64,000 bases of DNA from positions 849,501 to 913,500 of the forward strand of contig NZ_CP150096.1 in the NCBI RefSeq assembly GCF_038396765.1, written 5' to 3'. The notes below the pieces were generated by a model. The model worked only from the letters and a program-made list of their open reading frames with translations, did not search any database and was not told the origin of the DNA. Position 1 is the first letter of the stretch, and the number at the start of each line of letters is the position of its first letter. Position numbers and translations under genes: made by a program. This DNA is from Chitinophaga caseinilytica. Its GTDB lineage: Bacteria; Bacteroidota; Bacteroidia; Chitinophagales; Chitinophagaceae. Shown here in pieces: positions 46,624 through 55,824 of the stretch.

Positions 46624-47640
46624 TTATGCGAGCGTAGCTTCCACGATGGGGAGCGGGCGCGGTGCAATATCTTTTACATGTTGGGCAATATGGCGGATGT
46701 GATCGGGCGTAGTGCCGCAGCAGCCACCAACGATATTAACGAATCCATCTTTGGCGAAGTCTTCCAGGATGCAGGCCGTTTCGTGCGGGGTTTCGTCGTA
46801 TTCCCCGAAGGTGTTGGGGAGGCCGGCGTTGGGGTAGCAGGAAACGTAGCAGTTGGCGATCTGGGAGAGCTCTTCCACATACGGGCGCATCTGGTTGCCG
46901 CCGAGGGCGCAGTTGAGGCCGATGGAGAAGGGTTTTGCGTGCATGACGGAGATGTAGAACGCTTCGAGGGTCTGGCCGCTGAGGGTGCGCCCGGAAGCAT
47001 CCGTGATGGTGCCGGAGATCATGACGGGCAGCTGCGGGCGGCCGGATTCGCGGAAGTATTTCTTGATCGCGAAGATGGCGCCTTTGGCGTTGAGCGTGTC
47101 GAAGATGGTTTCGATGAGCAGGATGTCTGCGCCCGCTTCCGTCAATGCTTTGATCTGCTCGTAATATGCGTCTACCACTTCGTCGAAGGTAACGGAACGG
47201 AAGCCCGGGTTGTTAACGTCGGGTGAAATGGAGAGCGTTTTGTTGAGGGGACCGATGGCGCCCGCTACGAAGCGGGGTTTTTCGGGATTGCGGGCGGTGA
47301 AGTCGTCCGCCGCTTTACGGGCAACTTTCACGGAGGCCGTGTTCATTTCCGCCGCCAGGTGCTGCAGGTCGTAATCGGCCTGGGCGATGACGGTGGCGCT
47401 GAAGGTGTTGGTCTCGATAATATCCGCGCCGGCTTCCAGGTATTCGCGATGGATGGCTTCGATGATATCGGGCCGGGTAATGGAGAGGAGCTCGTTATTC
47501 CCTTTCACGTCTGAATGGTGACCGGCGAAGCGTTCGCCCCTGTAGTCGGATTCCTGGAGTTTGTATCGCTGGATCATGGTGCCCATGGCACCGTCGATGA
47601 TGAGGATGCGCTCTGCGGCGCATTGATGCAAAGATTTCAT
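46624..47640 (-). CDS. metH: Methionine synthase, homocysteine S-methyltransferase part
   Basis: A 338-aa protein equal to the N-terminal module of MetH. It starts with [19 protein letters not shown] and carries the zinc ligands in the segments [10 protein letters not shown] and [14 protein letters not shown]. It is followed after 18 bp by the folate/B12 part on the same strand. The two-gene arrangement is known in this phylum, so it is not a frameshift: both proteins have proper ends and the gap contains a stop and a start. A -7 box lies about 78 bp upstream. Confidence 0.95.
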   Translation of the reverse strand: MKSLHQCAAERILIIDGAMGTMIQRYKLQESDYRGERFAGHHSDVKGNNELLSITRPDIIEAIHREYLEAGADIIETNTFSATVIAQADYDLQHLAAEMNTASVKVARKAADDFTARNPEKPRFVAGAIGPLNKTLSISPDVNNPGFRSVTFDEVVDAYYEQIKALTEAGADILLIETIFDTLNAKGAIFAIKKYFRESGRPQLPVMISGTITDASGRTLSGQTLEAFYISVMHAKPFSIGLNCALGGNQMRPYVEELSQIANCYVSCYPNAGLPNTFGEYDETPHETACILEDFAKDGFVNIVGGCCGTTPDHIRHIAQHVKDIAPRPLPIVEATLA

Positions 47641-47717
47641 GGCTTGTACGTTTATTAGTTACATTTCAAGATGAAACCCGGGGCCGAACAATAAACAAAT
47701 CCACCCGCGGGCATTTG

Positions 47718-47725
47718 CAAAGATA
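47718..47725 (-). promoter_or_regulatory. Bacteroidota -7 box upstream of metH
   Basis: The minus-strand sequence TATCTTTG matches TAnnTTTG. The leader of about 70 nt is too short for a cobalamin riboswitch, and no SAM riboswitch fold was recognised in it. Confidence 0.55.
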
Positions 47726-47859
47726 GAAAACTCCCACATAATAAATGAAAGACTGCCGATGCGGCGTCCCCTATCCCATGAAAGTGTTTTTTTGTCCATC
47801 ATAATCAACTGTATAACAACAACATACATCCAATCCCCCCATTCTTCCCAAAAAATAAT

Positions 47860-47890
47860 TTTGGTTAGTCTATTTAGTCTACTATATTTG
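47860..47890 (+). promoter_or_regulatory. Consensus Bacteroidota promoter
   Basis: TTTG (47860-47863), a 19-bp spacer and TATATTTG (47883-47890) form an exact -33/-7 promoter. It drives a short plus-strand unit that ends at the terminator near 48337-48366, divergent from metH. Confidence 0.8.
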
Positions 47891-47944
47891 TAGGGTAATA
47901 CAACGAAATCAGAAACGAAGACCAACCATTAAACTCATTGAAGA

Positions 47945-48043
47945 TGTTATTACCAGGAAGAAAAACGGAACCGGACTCGCGCCCCTCGGCGTACTCCTAC
48001 CACTGCCGTTCGGCAGCTGGCTGCTGTTATATGTGCCGCTGAT
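47945..48043 (+). CDS. Possible 32-aa leader peptide
   Basis: The first ATG after the consensus promoter opens a 32-codon ORF (MLLPGRKTEPDSRPSAYSYH, then a Cys-rich end with CC and CR). It overlaps a small hairpin (CTGCC-GTTC-GGCAG, 48004-48017). It may be a leader peptide or just part of the untranslated leader. Confidence 0.25.
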
Positions 48044-48093
48044 CGTAACCCACATCAGACCGAAACATATTCAGCAACCGCAAATTCAAACAA

Positions 48094-48279
48094 ATGGACA
48101 ATAATGACATCCGGCAGCTTAGCCGGCATCTCGCGAAGCTGGGCCTCGAACAGGTTGTAGCCGAGCGCACCGCTTCCGGCGGGGGATTCAGGATCGTGTA
48201 CGTGAACCCAAACGCTTCTGCCGCGCAGAAACAGGGTAAGCCCCGCCAGCACAAGCAAAAGGTGAATAAATCCTCTTAA
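48094..48279 (+). CDS. Hypothetical 61-aa basic protein
   Basis: An ORF starting MDNNDIRQLSRHLAKLGLEQ and ending in a Lys/Gln-rich tail. It lies inside a complete transcription unit with a consensus promoter at 47860-47890 and a perfect terminator at 48337-48366. That orientation argues for this ORF rather than the hydrophobic ORF on the opposite strand. No family recognised. Confidence 0.5.
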   Translation: MDNNDIRQLSRHLAKLGLEQVVAERTASGGGFRIVYVNPNASAAQKQGKPRQHKQKVNKSS

Positions 48280-48336
48280 GCTGTAGTTGACATAATGCAA
48301 CAATTGCGTATTCATAACGTGGAATAGTTACCAGAG

Positions 48337-48366
48337 ACAGGTGTTTTCGAACACCTGTATTTTTTT
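48337..48366 (+). terminator. Strong plus-strand terminator
   Basis: A 9-bp stem, ACAGGTGTT with AACACCTGT, carries tetraloop TTCG and is followed by a run of seven T interrupted by nothing but the first A. The T-run is on the plus strand only. Confidence 0.88.
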
Positions 48367-48517
48367 GTGCCTACCCTTCCCAGCAAAAATCTTCCCGCAT
48401 ATGGAATCACCAACACTTCCACGCTGATTTCTCCGGCTGTTAATTTCCTTCCCGGCAATACAATCCCTATCCAGGCCATCCAGCCCGGAACACCGCAACT
48501 CCGACCACCCTTCCGCC

Positions 48518-49201
48518 TCAGCCTGCCCAGGCCAGGCAGCAAACGCTCAGCTTCGTTTCCGGAGAAGCCCCCAGCACCGCGCGCCCGCAAGCCTCGATCG
48601 TTGCCCCGGTCGTCAGCACATCATCTACCAGCAACAAATGCGCACCGGTTCCCGGCAACGCGCCACGCCAGCCGTAACCCGCGGAAACGTTCTCCCACCG
48701 GTCGATGCGCGACCGCTTCGTTTGCGACTCCGCCGCCACCTGGCGCACGAGCCCCTTCACCAGCCCGGGCATCCCTTCCACGCCGGCGATCCCTTCCGCC
48801 AGCGCCTCGGCCTGGTTATAACCGCGCTTCCGCAACTTCGCCGGATGCAGCGGCACCGGCAAAACACCCGTCCATTCCCGGCTCACGCCCAGCTCCCGCA
48901 ACTGCAATCCCAGCTGCCGGCCCAGGTGCACCGCCACATCGCGGCGCGCACCGTACTTGAACAAATGAATGAGCGATTGCAAACCGGAATGCTGGCTGAA
49001 CACGTAACCTGCAGAAGCGAATTCCACCGGCACCCGTCCCCAAAGCGATCTTTCAACCGGATTGCCGCGAACGGCATGAAATCCTGAAACCGGCATGCGC
49101 ATGGAACAGCGCAGGCACAACAGCTGTTCGGACGGCGAAAGATCCCGCCCGCAAAGCTCACAGGCATGCGGATAGAGCAGCTGCAAAAGTGCTCGCAACA
49201 T
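48518..49201 (-). CDS. comF: ComF-family amidophosphoribosyltransferase-like protein
   Basis: About 227 aa. The N-terminal zinc-type cysteines are in YPHACELCGRDL and LLCLRCSMRMP. The phosphoribosyltransferase domain has RKRGYNQAEALAEG and the PRPP-binding loop LLLVDDVLTTGATIEACG. ComF proteins are needed for DNA uptake in transformation; the detailed activity is unclear. ATG 49201 (MLRALLQLLYPHAC) is preferred. radA lies directly upstream on the same strand, as in many genomes where DNA uptake and recombination genes cluster. Confidence 0.93.
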   Translation of the reverse strand: MLRALLQLLYPHACELCGRDLSPSEQLLCLRCSMRMPVSGFHAVRGNPVERSLWGRVPVEFASAGYVFSQHSGLQSLIHLFKYGARRDVAVHLGRQLGLQLRELGVSREWTGVLPVPLHPAKLRKRGYNQAEALAEGIAGVEGMPGLVKGLVRQVAAESQTKRSRIDRWENVSAGYGWRGALPGTGAHLLLVDDVLTTGATIEACGRAVLGASPETKLSVCCLAWAG

Positions 49202-49242
49202 AATTGGTGATTTTTGGGTTAACAAATACGCGAAGCGTCCGG

Positions 49243-50609
49243 TCAGAAGAGCAACCGGTACACTTCGTCCACCCGCCCGAGCGGCACCACTTCGATGTTC
49301 ATCTTACTGAAATCGAGGCCTTTTTTATTATACCGGGAGATGAATATTTTTTCGAAACCGAGCTTTTCCGCTTCCGCGATCCGCTGCTCGATGCGGTTTA
49401 CCGCACGGATCTCCCCGCTGAGGCCCACCTCCCCCGCGAAACACACCTTGTGCGAAATGCCCACGTCTTCGTAAGACGATAACAACGCGCAAAGTACCGC
49501 CAGGTCGATCGACGGATCCTCGACCCGCAAGCCGCCTGCGATGTTGAGGAATACGTCTTTCACGCCGAAATGGAAGCCGCCGCGTTTTTCCAGCACGGCC
49601 AGCAACAGCTGCAGGCGCCGGAGGTCGAAGCCGGTGGCCGTGCGCTGCGGGGTACCGTAAACCGATTGCGTCACCAATGCCTGCACTTCCACGAGCATCG
49701 GCCGCAAACCTTCTATGGTGGCTGCGATCGCTACGCCGCTAAGCATATCGTCGCGCTGGGAGATGAGGATTTCCGAAGGGTTGCTCACCTGCCGGAGCCC
49801 CGTGCCGGTCATCTCGTAAATGCCGAGTTCGGCCGTGGAGCCGAAGCGGTTTTTGATGGTGCGGAGGATGCGGTATGCATAATGCTGATCGCCTTCGAAT
49901 TGAAGCACGGTGTCAACGATATGCTCGAGTATTTTGGGCCCTGCAATGGAGCCGTCTTTCGTGATATGTCCGATGAGGAATACCGGCGTGTTGGACTCTT
50001 TGGCGAAGCGTTGCATTTCAGCGGCTGTTTCGCGGATTTGCGACACGCTGCCGGGCGCGGATTCGATCAGCGGGGATTGCAGGGTTTGAATGGAATCGAT
50101 GATGACGAGTTGCGGCTCGAGCTTCCTGATTTCCTGGAAGATCGTTTGCGTGGAGGTTTCCGTCAGCAGGTAAAATTCATCGTTTTGTATCTGCAACCTG
50201 TCTGCCCGCATTTTGATCTGCTGTTCGCTTTCTTCTCCGCTGACATACAGTGTGCGCACGCCTTTGAGCAGCAATGCATTTTGCAGGAAAAGGGTGGATT
50301 TTCCGATACCTGGCTCACCGCCGACGAGTACGAGCGAACCGGCAACGATGCCGCCGCCGAGCACGCGGTTGAGCTCATTGTCGGGCGTGTGCAGGCGTTT
50401 TTCTTCCATGGTTTCCACATCGGAAAGATGGATGGTTTTTGGTGCGCGCGCGTCGTCCGACTTCCAGCCTTGTTGTCTTAGCGGGATCTCTTTTTGTACC
50501 TTTTCTTCCACGAATGTGTTCCATTGATTGCACGCCGGACATTTTCCGGTCCATTTCGCTGATTCATATCCGCAGTTCTGACAAAAAAAGCTGTTCTGAT
50601 TTTGCTCAT
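49243..50609 (-). CDS. radA: DNA repair protein RadA, with apparent frameshift near the start
   Basis: A RecA-related helicase that helps branch migration in recombination. The zinc finger is CQNCGYESAKWTGKCPAC. The Walker A is GGEPGIGKSTLF, and the RadA KNRFG motif appears as TIKNRFGSTAELGIYEM. The Lon-like C-terminal domain ends EVVPLGRVDEVYRLLF. The main frame extends upstream without a plausible start, while the adjacent frame has ATG 50609 giving MSKIRTAFF, exactly the usual RadA start. The frames join at a run of seven T (minus strand; 50583-50589) that should be eight. Corrected length is about 455 aa, normal for RadA. Confidence 0.92.
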
Positions 50610-51144
50610 GGAACAAAATAAAGGGAAAAAAATTGACGGAGGGAAATTCGGATTTGGGTAAAAATGAGAAAAGAGCCAACGGATGATTCCGCTGACTCTT
50701 TCTACTTACTAACCCATTAAATTCAGGACTAAATTACTAAATGGGATGAGAATAAAAAAGTTTATTTGATGGATGTTGATAACTTTTAAAGTGTTAATTG
50801 TTTTGGCAGTCGGTCGGCTGGAAGCCACTATCGACGCCTATTTCGCTTGCAGTTCAATTTCGGCGGGCGATCATAAATCCTTGATAGCGAGGGACGCTAA
50901 AGCGGATAATCACATATGATTTTTTGAATATATTATGAATATTAATTAATTTACATATAACCATGCGAAATCGGTAAATCGCCCGATTTTTACGCCAAAC
51001 TGTCAGTGTTAAATTTCGGAAAACCGGTAAATCCGGACAAATTCGTCCATCTTTCGGCCGGCTGTCAGCTTCGGGCCGGCTGGTAAGGGATTTGATAGGA
51101 AATAAGTACATTTACAAACAGCATTAAATTAAACCAGGACTCAG
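50610..51144. other. AT-rich intergenic region upstream of radA and the YugP-type gene
   Basis: No gene recognised. It holds a minus-strand terminator-like stem at 50662-50698 and an inverted repeat CCCATT / AATGGG around 50712-50744. An 85-codon minus-strand ORF (50854-51111) in AT-rich sequence shows no coding features. Confidence 0.5.
50662..50698 (-). terminator. Minus-strand terminator upstream of radA
   Basis: An 11-bp stem including G-T pairs, GAGTCAGCGGA with TCCGTTGGCTC around loop ATCA on the minus strand, is followed by TTTTCTC and more T. No gene on this strand is visible just upstream. Confidence 0.55.
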
Positions 51145-51834
51145 ATGACACCATCAATCATGATAATTTCCCTCGTTTTTGTAGGGATCAGTGCTTTGGT
51201 CAGCTGGCGATTGCGGAGCAAGTTCAAGCAATACAGCGAAGTGCCCACCTCTTCGGGGCTGACCGGTAGGGAGATCGCGGAAAAGATGCTCCGCGACAAT
51301 GGCATCACCGACGTAAAGGTATTATCCGCCGAGGGCTTCCTCAGCGACCACTATAACCCGTCCAACAAGACCGTCAACCTCAGCCCGGACGTATATAATT
51401 CGGCCAGCGTGGCCGCAGCTGCGGTGGCCGCCCACGAGTGCGGGCACGCCGTGCAGCACGCTACGGGCTATACCTGGCTGCAGTTCCGGTCCAAAATGGT
51501 ACCGGCCGTGCAGGTGAGCTCTTACCTGGTGCAGATCGTGCTGATCGCGGGCATCCTGATGGTCAATATCTGGCCGAACCTGCTCCTGCTGGGCATCGGC
51601 CTGTTTGCGGTGACCACCGTGTTTTCGGTGGTGACCCTGCCCGTGGAGTTCGACGCTTCCAAGCGCGCCCTTGCGTGGCTGGACGGTGCCGGCATTACCT
51701 ATAAGAAGGAGCACGACCAGGCGAAGGATGCGCTCTGGTGGGCGGCTATGACCTATGTAGTGGCAGCCGTATCTTCCGTGGTAATTCTATTACAATATTT
51801 AATGATATATCTGGGTGCCAGCCGCCGCGATTAA
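51145..51834 (+). CDS. YugP-type neutral zinc metallopeptidase
   Basis: A 229-aa membrane protein with helices at the N-terminus (MIISLVFVGISALVSW), in the middle (VQIVLIAGILMVNIWPNLLL) and at the C-terminus. The zinc-binding motif is AAHECGHAVQHATGY near residue 95. It is the family annotated as putative neutral zinc metallopeptidase (YugP). The substrate is unknown. It is a single gene followed by a clear terminator. Confidence 0.9.
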   Translation: MTPSIMIISLVFVGISALVSWRLRSKFKQYSEVPTSSGLTGREIAEKMLRDNGITDVKVLSAEGFLSDHYNPSNKTVNLSPDVYNSASVAAAAVAAHECGHAVQHATGYTWLQFRSKMVPAVQVSSYLVQIVLIAGILMVNIWPNLLLLGIGLFAVTTVFSVVTLPVEFDASKRALAWLDGAGITYKKEHDQAKDALWWAAMTYVVAAVSSVVILLQYLMIYLGASRRD

Positions 51835-51861
51835 GCTGATTAACATAACAGCAAATGCAGA

Positions 51862-51885
51862 AGGGCCGGGCAACCGGTCCTTTTT
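51862..51885 (+). terminator. Terminator of the YugP-type gene
   Basis: The stem AGGGCCGG / CCGGTCCT with loop GCAA is followed by TTTT. Confidence 0.8.
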
Positions 51886-52026
51886 GCTGTACGGAAACCC
51901 TTGAAAATCAAGGAAAAAGTAGAATGATTTCAATAACGATACAAATTCTTTATTGAAAATCAATAACTTGCGAAGGCCCTCCCGAAAAAACCCTTCCCAT
52001 TTGCTGGTTTATATAAAATATCGACT

Positions 52027-52034
52027 TAGCTTTG
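52027..52034 (+). promoter_or_regulatory. Bacteroidota -7 box upstream of rplM
   Basis: TAGCTTTG matches TAnnTTTG. The nearest TTTG is 23 bp upstream, longer than usual. The leader of about 45 nt contains CCCA / TGGG, a small hairpin of the kind seen in ribosomal protein leaders; autoregulation is not proven. Confidence 0.5.
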
Positions 52035-52080
52035 CACTCCCATAACTGGGCGAGACTTTAATTTTTATTATCAATAAGCA

Positions 52081-52524
52081 ATGAATACTTTAAGTTTCAA
52101 AACAAAATCTGCTAACGACGCTTACGTAAAGCGTGACTGGTACGTTATTGACGCTACCAACCAGACTGTAGGCAGAATGAGCGCCAAAATTGCGGCGATC
52201 CTCAGAGGCAAGAACAAGCCTTATTACACTCCTCATACCGATTGCGGCGACAACATCATCGTGATCAACGTTGAGAAAGTGAAATTTACCGGTAACAAAC
52301 TGAACGACAAGGAATACCTGACCTACTCCGGTTACCCCGGCGGTCAGAAAGCAGAGGTTGCGAAAGACCTGCTGAAACGTCGTCCTGAAGTGGTGATCGA
52401 GCGTGCTGTTAAAGGTATGCTGCCGAAAAACCGTCTGGGCCGCGCCATGTACAAGAAACTCTTCGTTTACGCCGGTGCCGAGCATCCGCATACAGCTCAG
52501 CAACCGAAGTCTTTAACTTTCTAA
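52081..52524 (+). CDS. rplM: 50S ribosomal protein L13
   Basis: A 147-aa uL13. It has DWYVIDATNQTVGRMSAKIA near the start, and later GMLPKNRLGRAMYKKLFVY and the C-terminal EHPHTAQQPKSLTF. It is one of the first proteins to join the large subunit. First gene of the rplM-rpsI-rpsB-tsf series, as in most Bacteroidota. Confidence 0.98.
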   Translation: MNTLSFKTKSANDAYVKRDWYVIDATNQTVGRMSAKIAAILRGKNKPYYTPHTDCGDNIIVINVEKVKFTGNKLNDKEYLTYSGYPGGQKAEVAKDLLKRRPEVVIERAVKGMLPKNRLGRAMYKKLFVYAGAEHPHTAQQPKSLTF

Positions 52525-52537
52525 TATCGCCTGAATA

Positions 52538-52927
52538 ATGGAAAAACAAAAAAATACTATCGGTCGTCGTAAGGAAGCAGTTGCCCGCGTTTATGTGAGC
52601 AAAGGTACCGGCACCATCCTGGTGAACGACAAGGACTATAAAACATATTTCGCGCTGATTTACCTGCAGAACCAGGTAGAAGCGCCGATGAAGACCATTG
52701 ACGCGCTTGACAAGTTCGATGTTAAGGTGAATGCACAGGGTGGTGGCATCAAAGGTCAGGCGGAAGCGGTGAAACTGGGTATTGCGCGCGCACTGTGCGA
52801 GATCAACCCTGAGTTCCGTCCTGCGCTGAAAGCTGCAGGCCTGCTGAAACGTGACCCGAGATCAGTAGAACGTAAGAAACCCGGTAAAGCTAAAGCCAGA
52901 AGAAGCTTCCAGTTCTCTAAACGTTAA
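52538..52927 (+). CDS. rpsI: 30S ribosomal protein S9
   Basis: A 129-aa uS9. It has TIGRRKEAVARVYVSKG at the start, GQAEAVKLGIARALCE in the middle and the basic tail RKKPGKAKARRSFQFSKR that reaches the P-site tRNA. It starts 13 bp after rplM. Confidence 0.98.
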   Translation: MEKQKNTIGRRKEAVARVYVSKGTGTILVNDKDYKTYFALIYLQNQVEAPMKTIDALDKFDVKVNAQGGGIKGQAEAVKLGIARALCEINPEFRPALKAAGLLKRDPRSVERKKPGKAKARRSFQFSKR

Positions 52928-52972
52928 TGATTGTATCATTCAATTCTTGAACATCAATTCGACAAAAACAAC

Positions 52973-53974
52973 ATGGAAAATAATACTTCATTACAGCAGC
53001 AGTTACTGGAAGCCGGTGTACACTTCGGTCACCTGAAGAAGAAGTGGAACCCCAAGATGCTGCCTTATATCTTCGCCGAGAAGAAAGGTATTCACATCAT
53101 CGACCTGAACAAAACCGTTGAAGGTCTGCAGGAAACAGCCGCTGCGCTGAAATCCATCGCCAAAAGCGGTAAAAAGATCATGTTCGTTGCTACCAAAAAG
53201 CAGGCGAAAGAAATCGTAGCCGAAGCTGCCAAGCGCGTAAACATGCCTTATGTTACCGAGCGTTGGCTGGGTGGCATGCTCACCAACTTCGCCACGATCC
53301 GCAAGAGCGTGAAGAAGATGCAGAGCATCGAGAAAATGCTGGCAGACGGCACTTTCGACAACATTACCAAGAAAGAGCGCCTGACGCTCTCCCGCGATAA
53401 GGACAAAATGGAAAAAGTGCTGGGCGGTATCGCTCAACTGGCACGTGTTCCGGCTGCCCTGTTCATCGTAGACATCAGCCACGAGCATATCGCTATGGCA
53501 GAAGCAAAACGTCTCGGTATCTCTACTTTCGGTATGGTTGACACCAACTCCGACCCCACCAAGGTAGACTTCGCAATCCCTGCGAACGACGACGCTACCA
53601 AATCCATCGCCATCATCGTTAGCTACATCGCTGCAGCTATCGCCGAAGGTCTGGCTGAGCGCGCCGTAGAGAAAACCGACGAGGTTGAAGAAGAAGAAGC
53701 CGACAGCAAAGTTCGCAAGTTCGAACTGGAAGGTGGCGACGAGCGTGGCGAAAGAGGCCGTAAACCTGGTGGTCCTGGTGGCCCGGGTGGTCGCGGTCCT
53801 GGTGGCCCCGGCGGTCGTGGTGGTAACAACCGTCCTGGTGGCGGTGGTGGCCGCTCCGGCGGTGGTAACCGTCCTGGTGGCGGTGGTGGCCGCTCTGGCG
53901 GTGGTAACCGTCCTGGTGGCGGTGGTGGCGGATTCCGTCCCTCCGGTGCAGGCAGACCCGGTGGCGCTCGCTAA
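52973..53974 (+). CDS. rpsB: 30S ribosomal protein S2 with glycine-rich C-terminal extension
   Basis: A 333-aa uS2. The normal S2 core covers about residues 1-235 ([58 protein letters not shown]). After an acidic hinge ([10 protein letters not shown]) the last 80 or so residues are Gly/Arg/Pro/Asn-rich. They contain three near-identical units of the type [13 protein letters not shown], encoded by tandem DNA repeats at 53821-53935. The tail is not part of the S2 fold. ATG 52973 ([10 protein letters not shown]) is preferred over the upstream TTG. It sits 45 bp after rpsI. Confidence 0.96.
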   Translation: MENNTSLQQQLLEAGVHFGHLKKKWNPKMLPYIFAEKKGIHIIDLNKTVEGLQETAAALKSIAKSGKKIMFVATKKQAKEIVAEAAKRVNMPYVTERWLGGMLTNFATIRKSVKKMQSIEKMLADGTFDNITKKERLTLSRDKDKMEKVLGGIAQLARVPAALFIVDISHEHIAMAEAKRLGISTFGMVDTNSDPTKVDFAIPANDDATKSIAIIVSYIAAAIAEGLAERAVEKTDEVEEEEADSKVRKFELEGGDERGERGRKPGGPGGPGGRGPGGPGGRGGNNRPGGGGGRSGGGNRPGGGGGRSGGGNRPGGGGGGFRPSGAGRPGGAR

Positions 53975-54000
53975 GCACTGACCAAGTCAACATAACTATA

Positions 54001-54039
54001 CGTAAATCGTGAATGACCAAAAATCGTTCACGATTTACG
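54001..54039. promoter_or_regulatory. Perfect 13-bp inverted repeat between rpsB and tsf
   Basis: CGTAAATCGTGAA (54001-54013) pairs exactly with TTCACGATTTACG (54027-54039) around a 13-nt loop. No T-run follows, so it is not a standard terminator. It may be a processing site or attenuator within the operon. Confidence 0.5.
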
Positions 54040-54102
54040 GTTATAAAGATTCCCTGCAAGGGAAATTTCAATAAACGTTAACATATAAACGAATTATATA
54101 CA

Positions 54103-54927
54103 ATGGCAACAATTACAGCAGCTGATGTAAATAAACTGCGTCAGCAAACCGGAGCCGGTATGATGGATTGCAGAAAAGCACTCGTTGAAACCGATGGCGA
54201 TTTCGAGAAAGCAATTGATTACCTCCGCAAGAAAGGTCAGAAAGTGGCCGCCCTGCGTTCCGACCGTGAAACCAAAGAAGGTGTTGTAATCGCAAAGACC
54301 GCTGCAGACGGTAAATCCGGTGTTGTGGTACTGCTGAGCTGCGAAACCGACTTTGTGGCCAAGAACGAAGATTTCGTAAAATTCGCTCAATCCATCGCTG
54401 ACCTGGCGCTGGCCAACAATACCCAGACCGTAGAAGAGCTGAACGCAGCTCCCCTCGACGGCGCTACCGTTGCCGACAAGGTGAACGACCAGGTGGCTAA
54501 AATCGGTGAGAAAATCACCCTGAGCCGCTTCGAAAGAGTAGATGCCGCCAGCGTAACCGCTTACATCCACGGTAACTACCGTATGGGCGTACTGGTGGGC
54601 CTGAGCAAAGCCGTAAACGAGGAAGTAGGTAAAGACATCGCCATGCAGATCGCAGCTATGAATCCCGCAGCTGTAGACGCAGACGGTATCTCCCCCGAAG
54701 CCATCGCCCGCGAGAAAGAAATCGCGATCGAGCAGATCAAAGCCGAAGGCAAACCCGCCGAAATGGCCGAGAAAATCGCTGCCGGTAAAATCAACAAATT
54801 CCTGAAAGACAGCACCCTGCTGGGTCAGCCTTTCGTGAAGGACGGCAACAAAACCGTAGCCGACCATCTGAAATCAATCGACGCTGAACTGAAGGTTTCC
54901 GCCTTCAAACGCGTAGCTTTAGGTTAA
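54103..54927 (+). CDS. tsf: Elongation factor Ts
   Basis: A 274-aa nucleotide exchange factor for EF-Tu. It has the N-terminal UBA-like motif VNKLRQQTGAGMMDCRKAL, the core LSCETDFVAKNEDFVKFA, and MNPAAVDADGISPEAIAREK. Its place after rpsB is the common arrangement; the two are separated by a hairpin. A terminator follows the stop codon. Confidence 0.98.
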   Translation: MATITAADVNKLRQQTGAGMMDCRKALVETDGDFEKAIDYLRKKGQKVAALRSDRETKEGVVIAKTAADGKSGVVVLLSCETDFVAKNEDFVKFAQSIADLALANNTQTVEELNAAPLDGATVADKVNDQVAKIGEKITLSRFERVDAASVTAYIHGNYRMGVLVGLSKAVNEEVGKDIAMQIAAMNPAAVDADGISPEAIAREKEIAIEQIKAEGKPAEMAEKIAAGKINKFLKDSTLLGQPFVKDGNKTVADHLKSIDAELKVSAFKRVALG

Positions 54928-54947
54928 TCGCTTTTAGCAAAATATAG

Positions 54948-54978
54948 AGGAGAGAATGAAAATTTCTCTCCTTTTTTT
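54948..54978 (+). terminator. Terminator of tsf
   Basis: A 9-bp stem, AGGAGAGAA with TTCTCTCCT, is followed by seven T. The last T also form part of the pyrH -33 element. Confidence 0.88.
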
Positions 54979-55006
54979 GCCCTTACGATTACAGGGGATA
55001 ATTTTG
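54976..55006 (+). promoter_or_regulatory. Consensus Bacteroidota promoter of pyrH
   Basis: TTTG (54976-54979), a 19-bp spacer and TAATTTTG (54999-55006) form an exact -33/-7 promoter, placed directly after the tsf terminator and 55 bp before the pyrH start. Confidence 0.8.
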
Positions 55007-55060
55007 AGGCAGATTTGTATATTTAACAAATTCTGCGAATTACTCATAATCATAGTTGAC

Positions 55061-55774
55061 ATGTTGCCAAAGTACAAACGAATTCTGCTCAAACTGAGTG
55101 GTGAATCTCTGATGGGAGATAGTAATTATGGAATTGACCCGAAGGTAATTGCCCAATATGCACACGATATCAAGTCGGTGACCGACCTGGGCGTCCAGGT
55201 GGCCATCGTGATCGGTGGCGGCAATATTTACCGGGGGATGAATGAAGCAGAAACCGGTATTGAGCGGGCACAGGGCGACTATATGGGTATGCTCGCCACC
55301 GTGATCAACGGGATGGCAATGCAAAGCGGCCTTGAGAAAGAGGGTATGTATACCCGCTTGCAATCCGCTATCAAGATGGAACAGATCGCCGAGCCCTACA
55401 TCCGCCGCCGGGCTATCCGCCACCTGGAGAAAGGCCGTGTGGTTATCTTTGGCGCAGGTACCGGTAACCCGTACTTTACGACGGATACCGCAGCTTCCCT
55501 CCGCGCGATCGAGATCCAGGCGGACGTGATCCTGAAGGGCACCCGCGTAGATGGTATTTATACCGCAGACCCCGAGAAAGATCCGACCGCTACTAAATTT
55601 GAGACCATTACTTTTTCCGAAGTATATCAGAAGTCATTGAATGTCATGGACATGACGGCGTTTACCCTCTGCCAGGAGAACAAATTGCCGATCATCGTAT
55701 TCGACATGAACAAACCCGGCAACCTGCTCCATGTGATCATGGGCCGGAACGTCGGGACCCTGGTGAAGGGATAG
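55061..55774 (+). CDS. pyrH: UMP kinase
   Basis: About 237 aa. It is an amino-acid-kinase-fold enzyme that makes UDP. The N-terminal [15 protein letters not shown], the glycine-rich [14 protein letters not shown] and [20 protein letters not shown] are characteristic. ATG 55061 (MLPKYKRI) fits the family start; the longer frame upstream covers the promoter. A repeat island begins right after its terminator. Confidence 0.97.
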   Translation: MLPKYKRILLKLSGESLMGDSNYGIDPKVIAQYAHDIKSVTDLGVQVAIVIGGGNIYRGMNEAETGIERAQGDYMGMLATVINGMAMQSGLEKEGMYTRLQSAIKMEQIAEPYIRRRAIRHLEKGRVVIFGAGTGNPYFTTDTAASLRAIEIQADVILKGTRVDGIYTADPEKDPTATKFETITFSEVYQKSLNVMDMTAFTLCQENKLPIIVFDMNKPGNLLHVIMGRNVGTLVKG

Positions 55775-55824
55775 TAAAATATTGACTGGATGCCTCTTAA
55801 AGGAGGCGCCGGGAAATTTGTAAG

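Noticed and set aside
47641..47940. Cobalamin or SAM riboswitch ahead of metH
   Set aside because: The leader between the -7 box and the start codon is only about 70 nt, and no conserved riboswitch core was recognised.
48055..48315. 86-codon hydrophobic ORF on the minus strand
   Set aside because: It overlaps the plus-strand transcription unit that has an exact promoter and terminator, and its codon use is poorer than that of the plus-strand ORF.
50854..51111. 85-codon minus-strand ORF
   Set aside because: It lies in AT-rich sequence with atypical composition, has no recognisable domain and no clear translation context.
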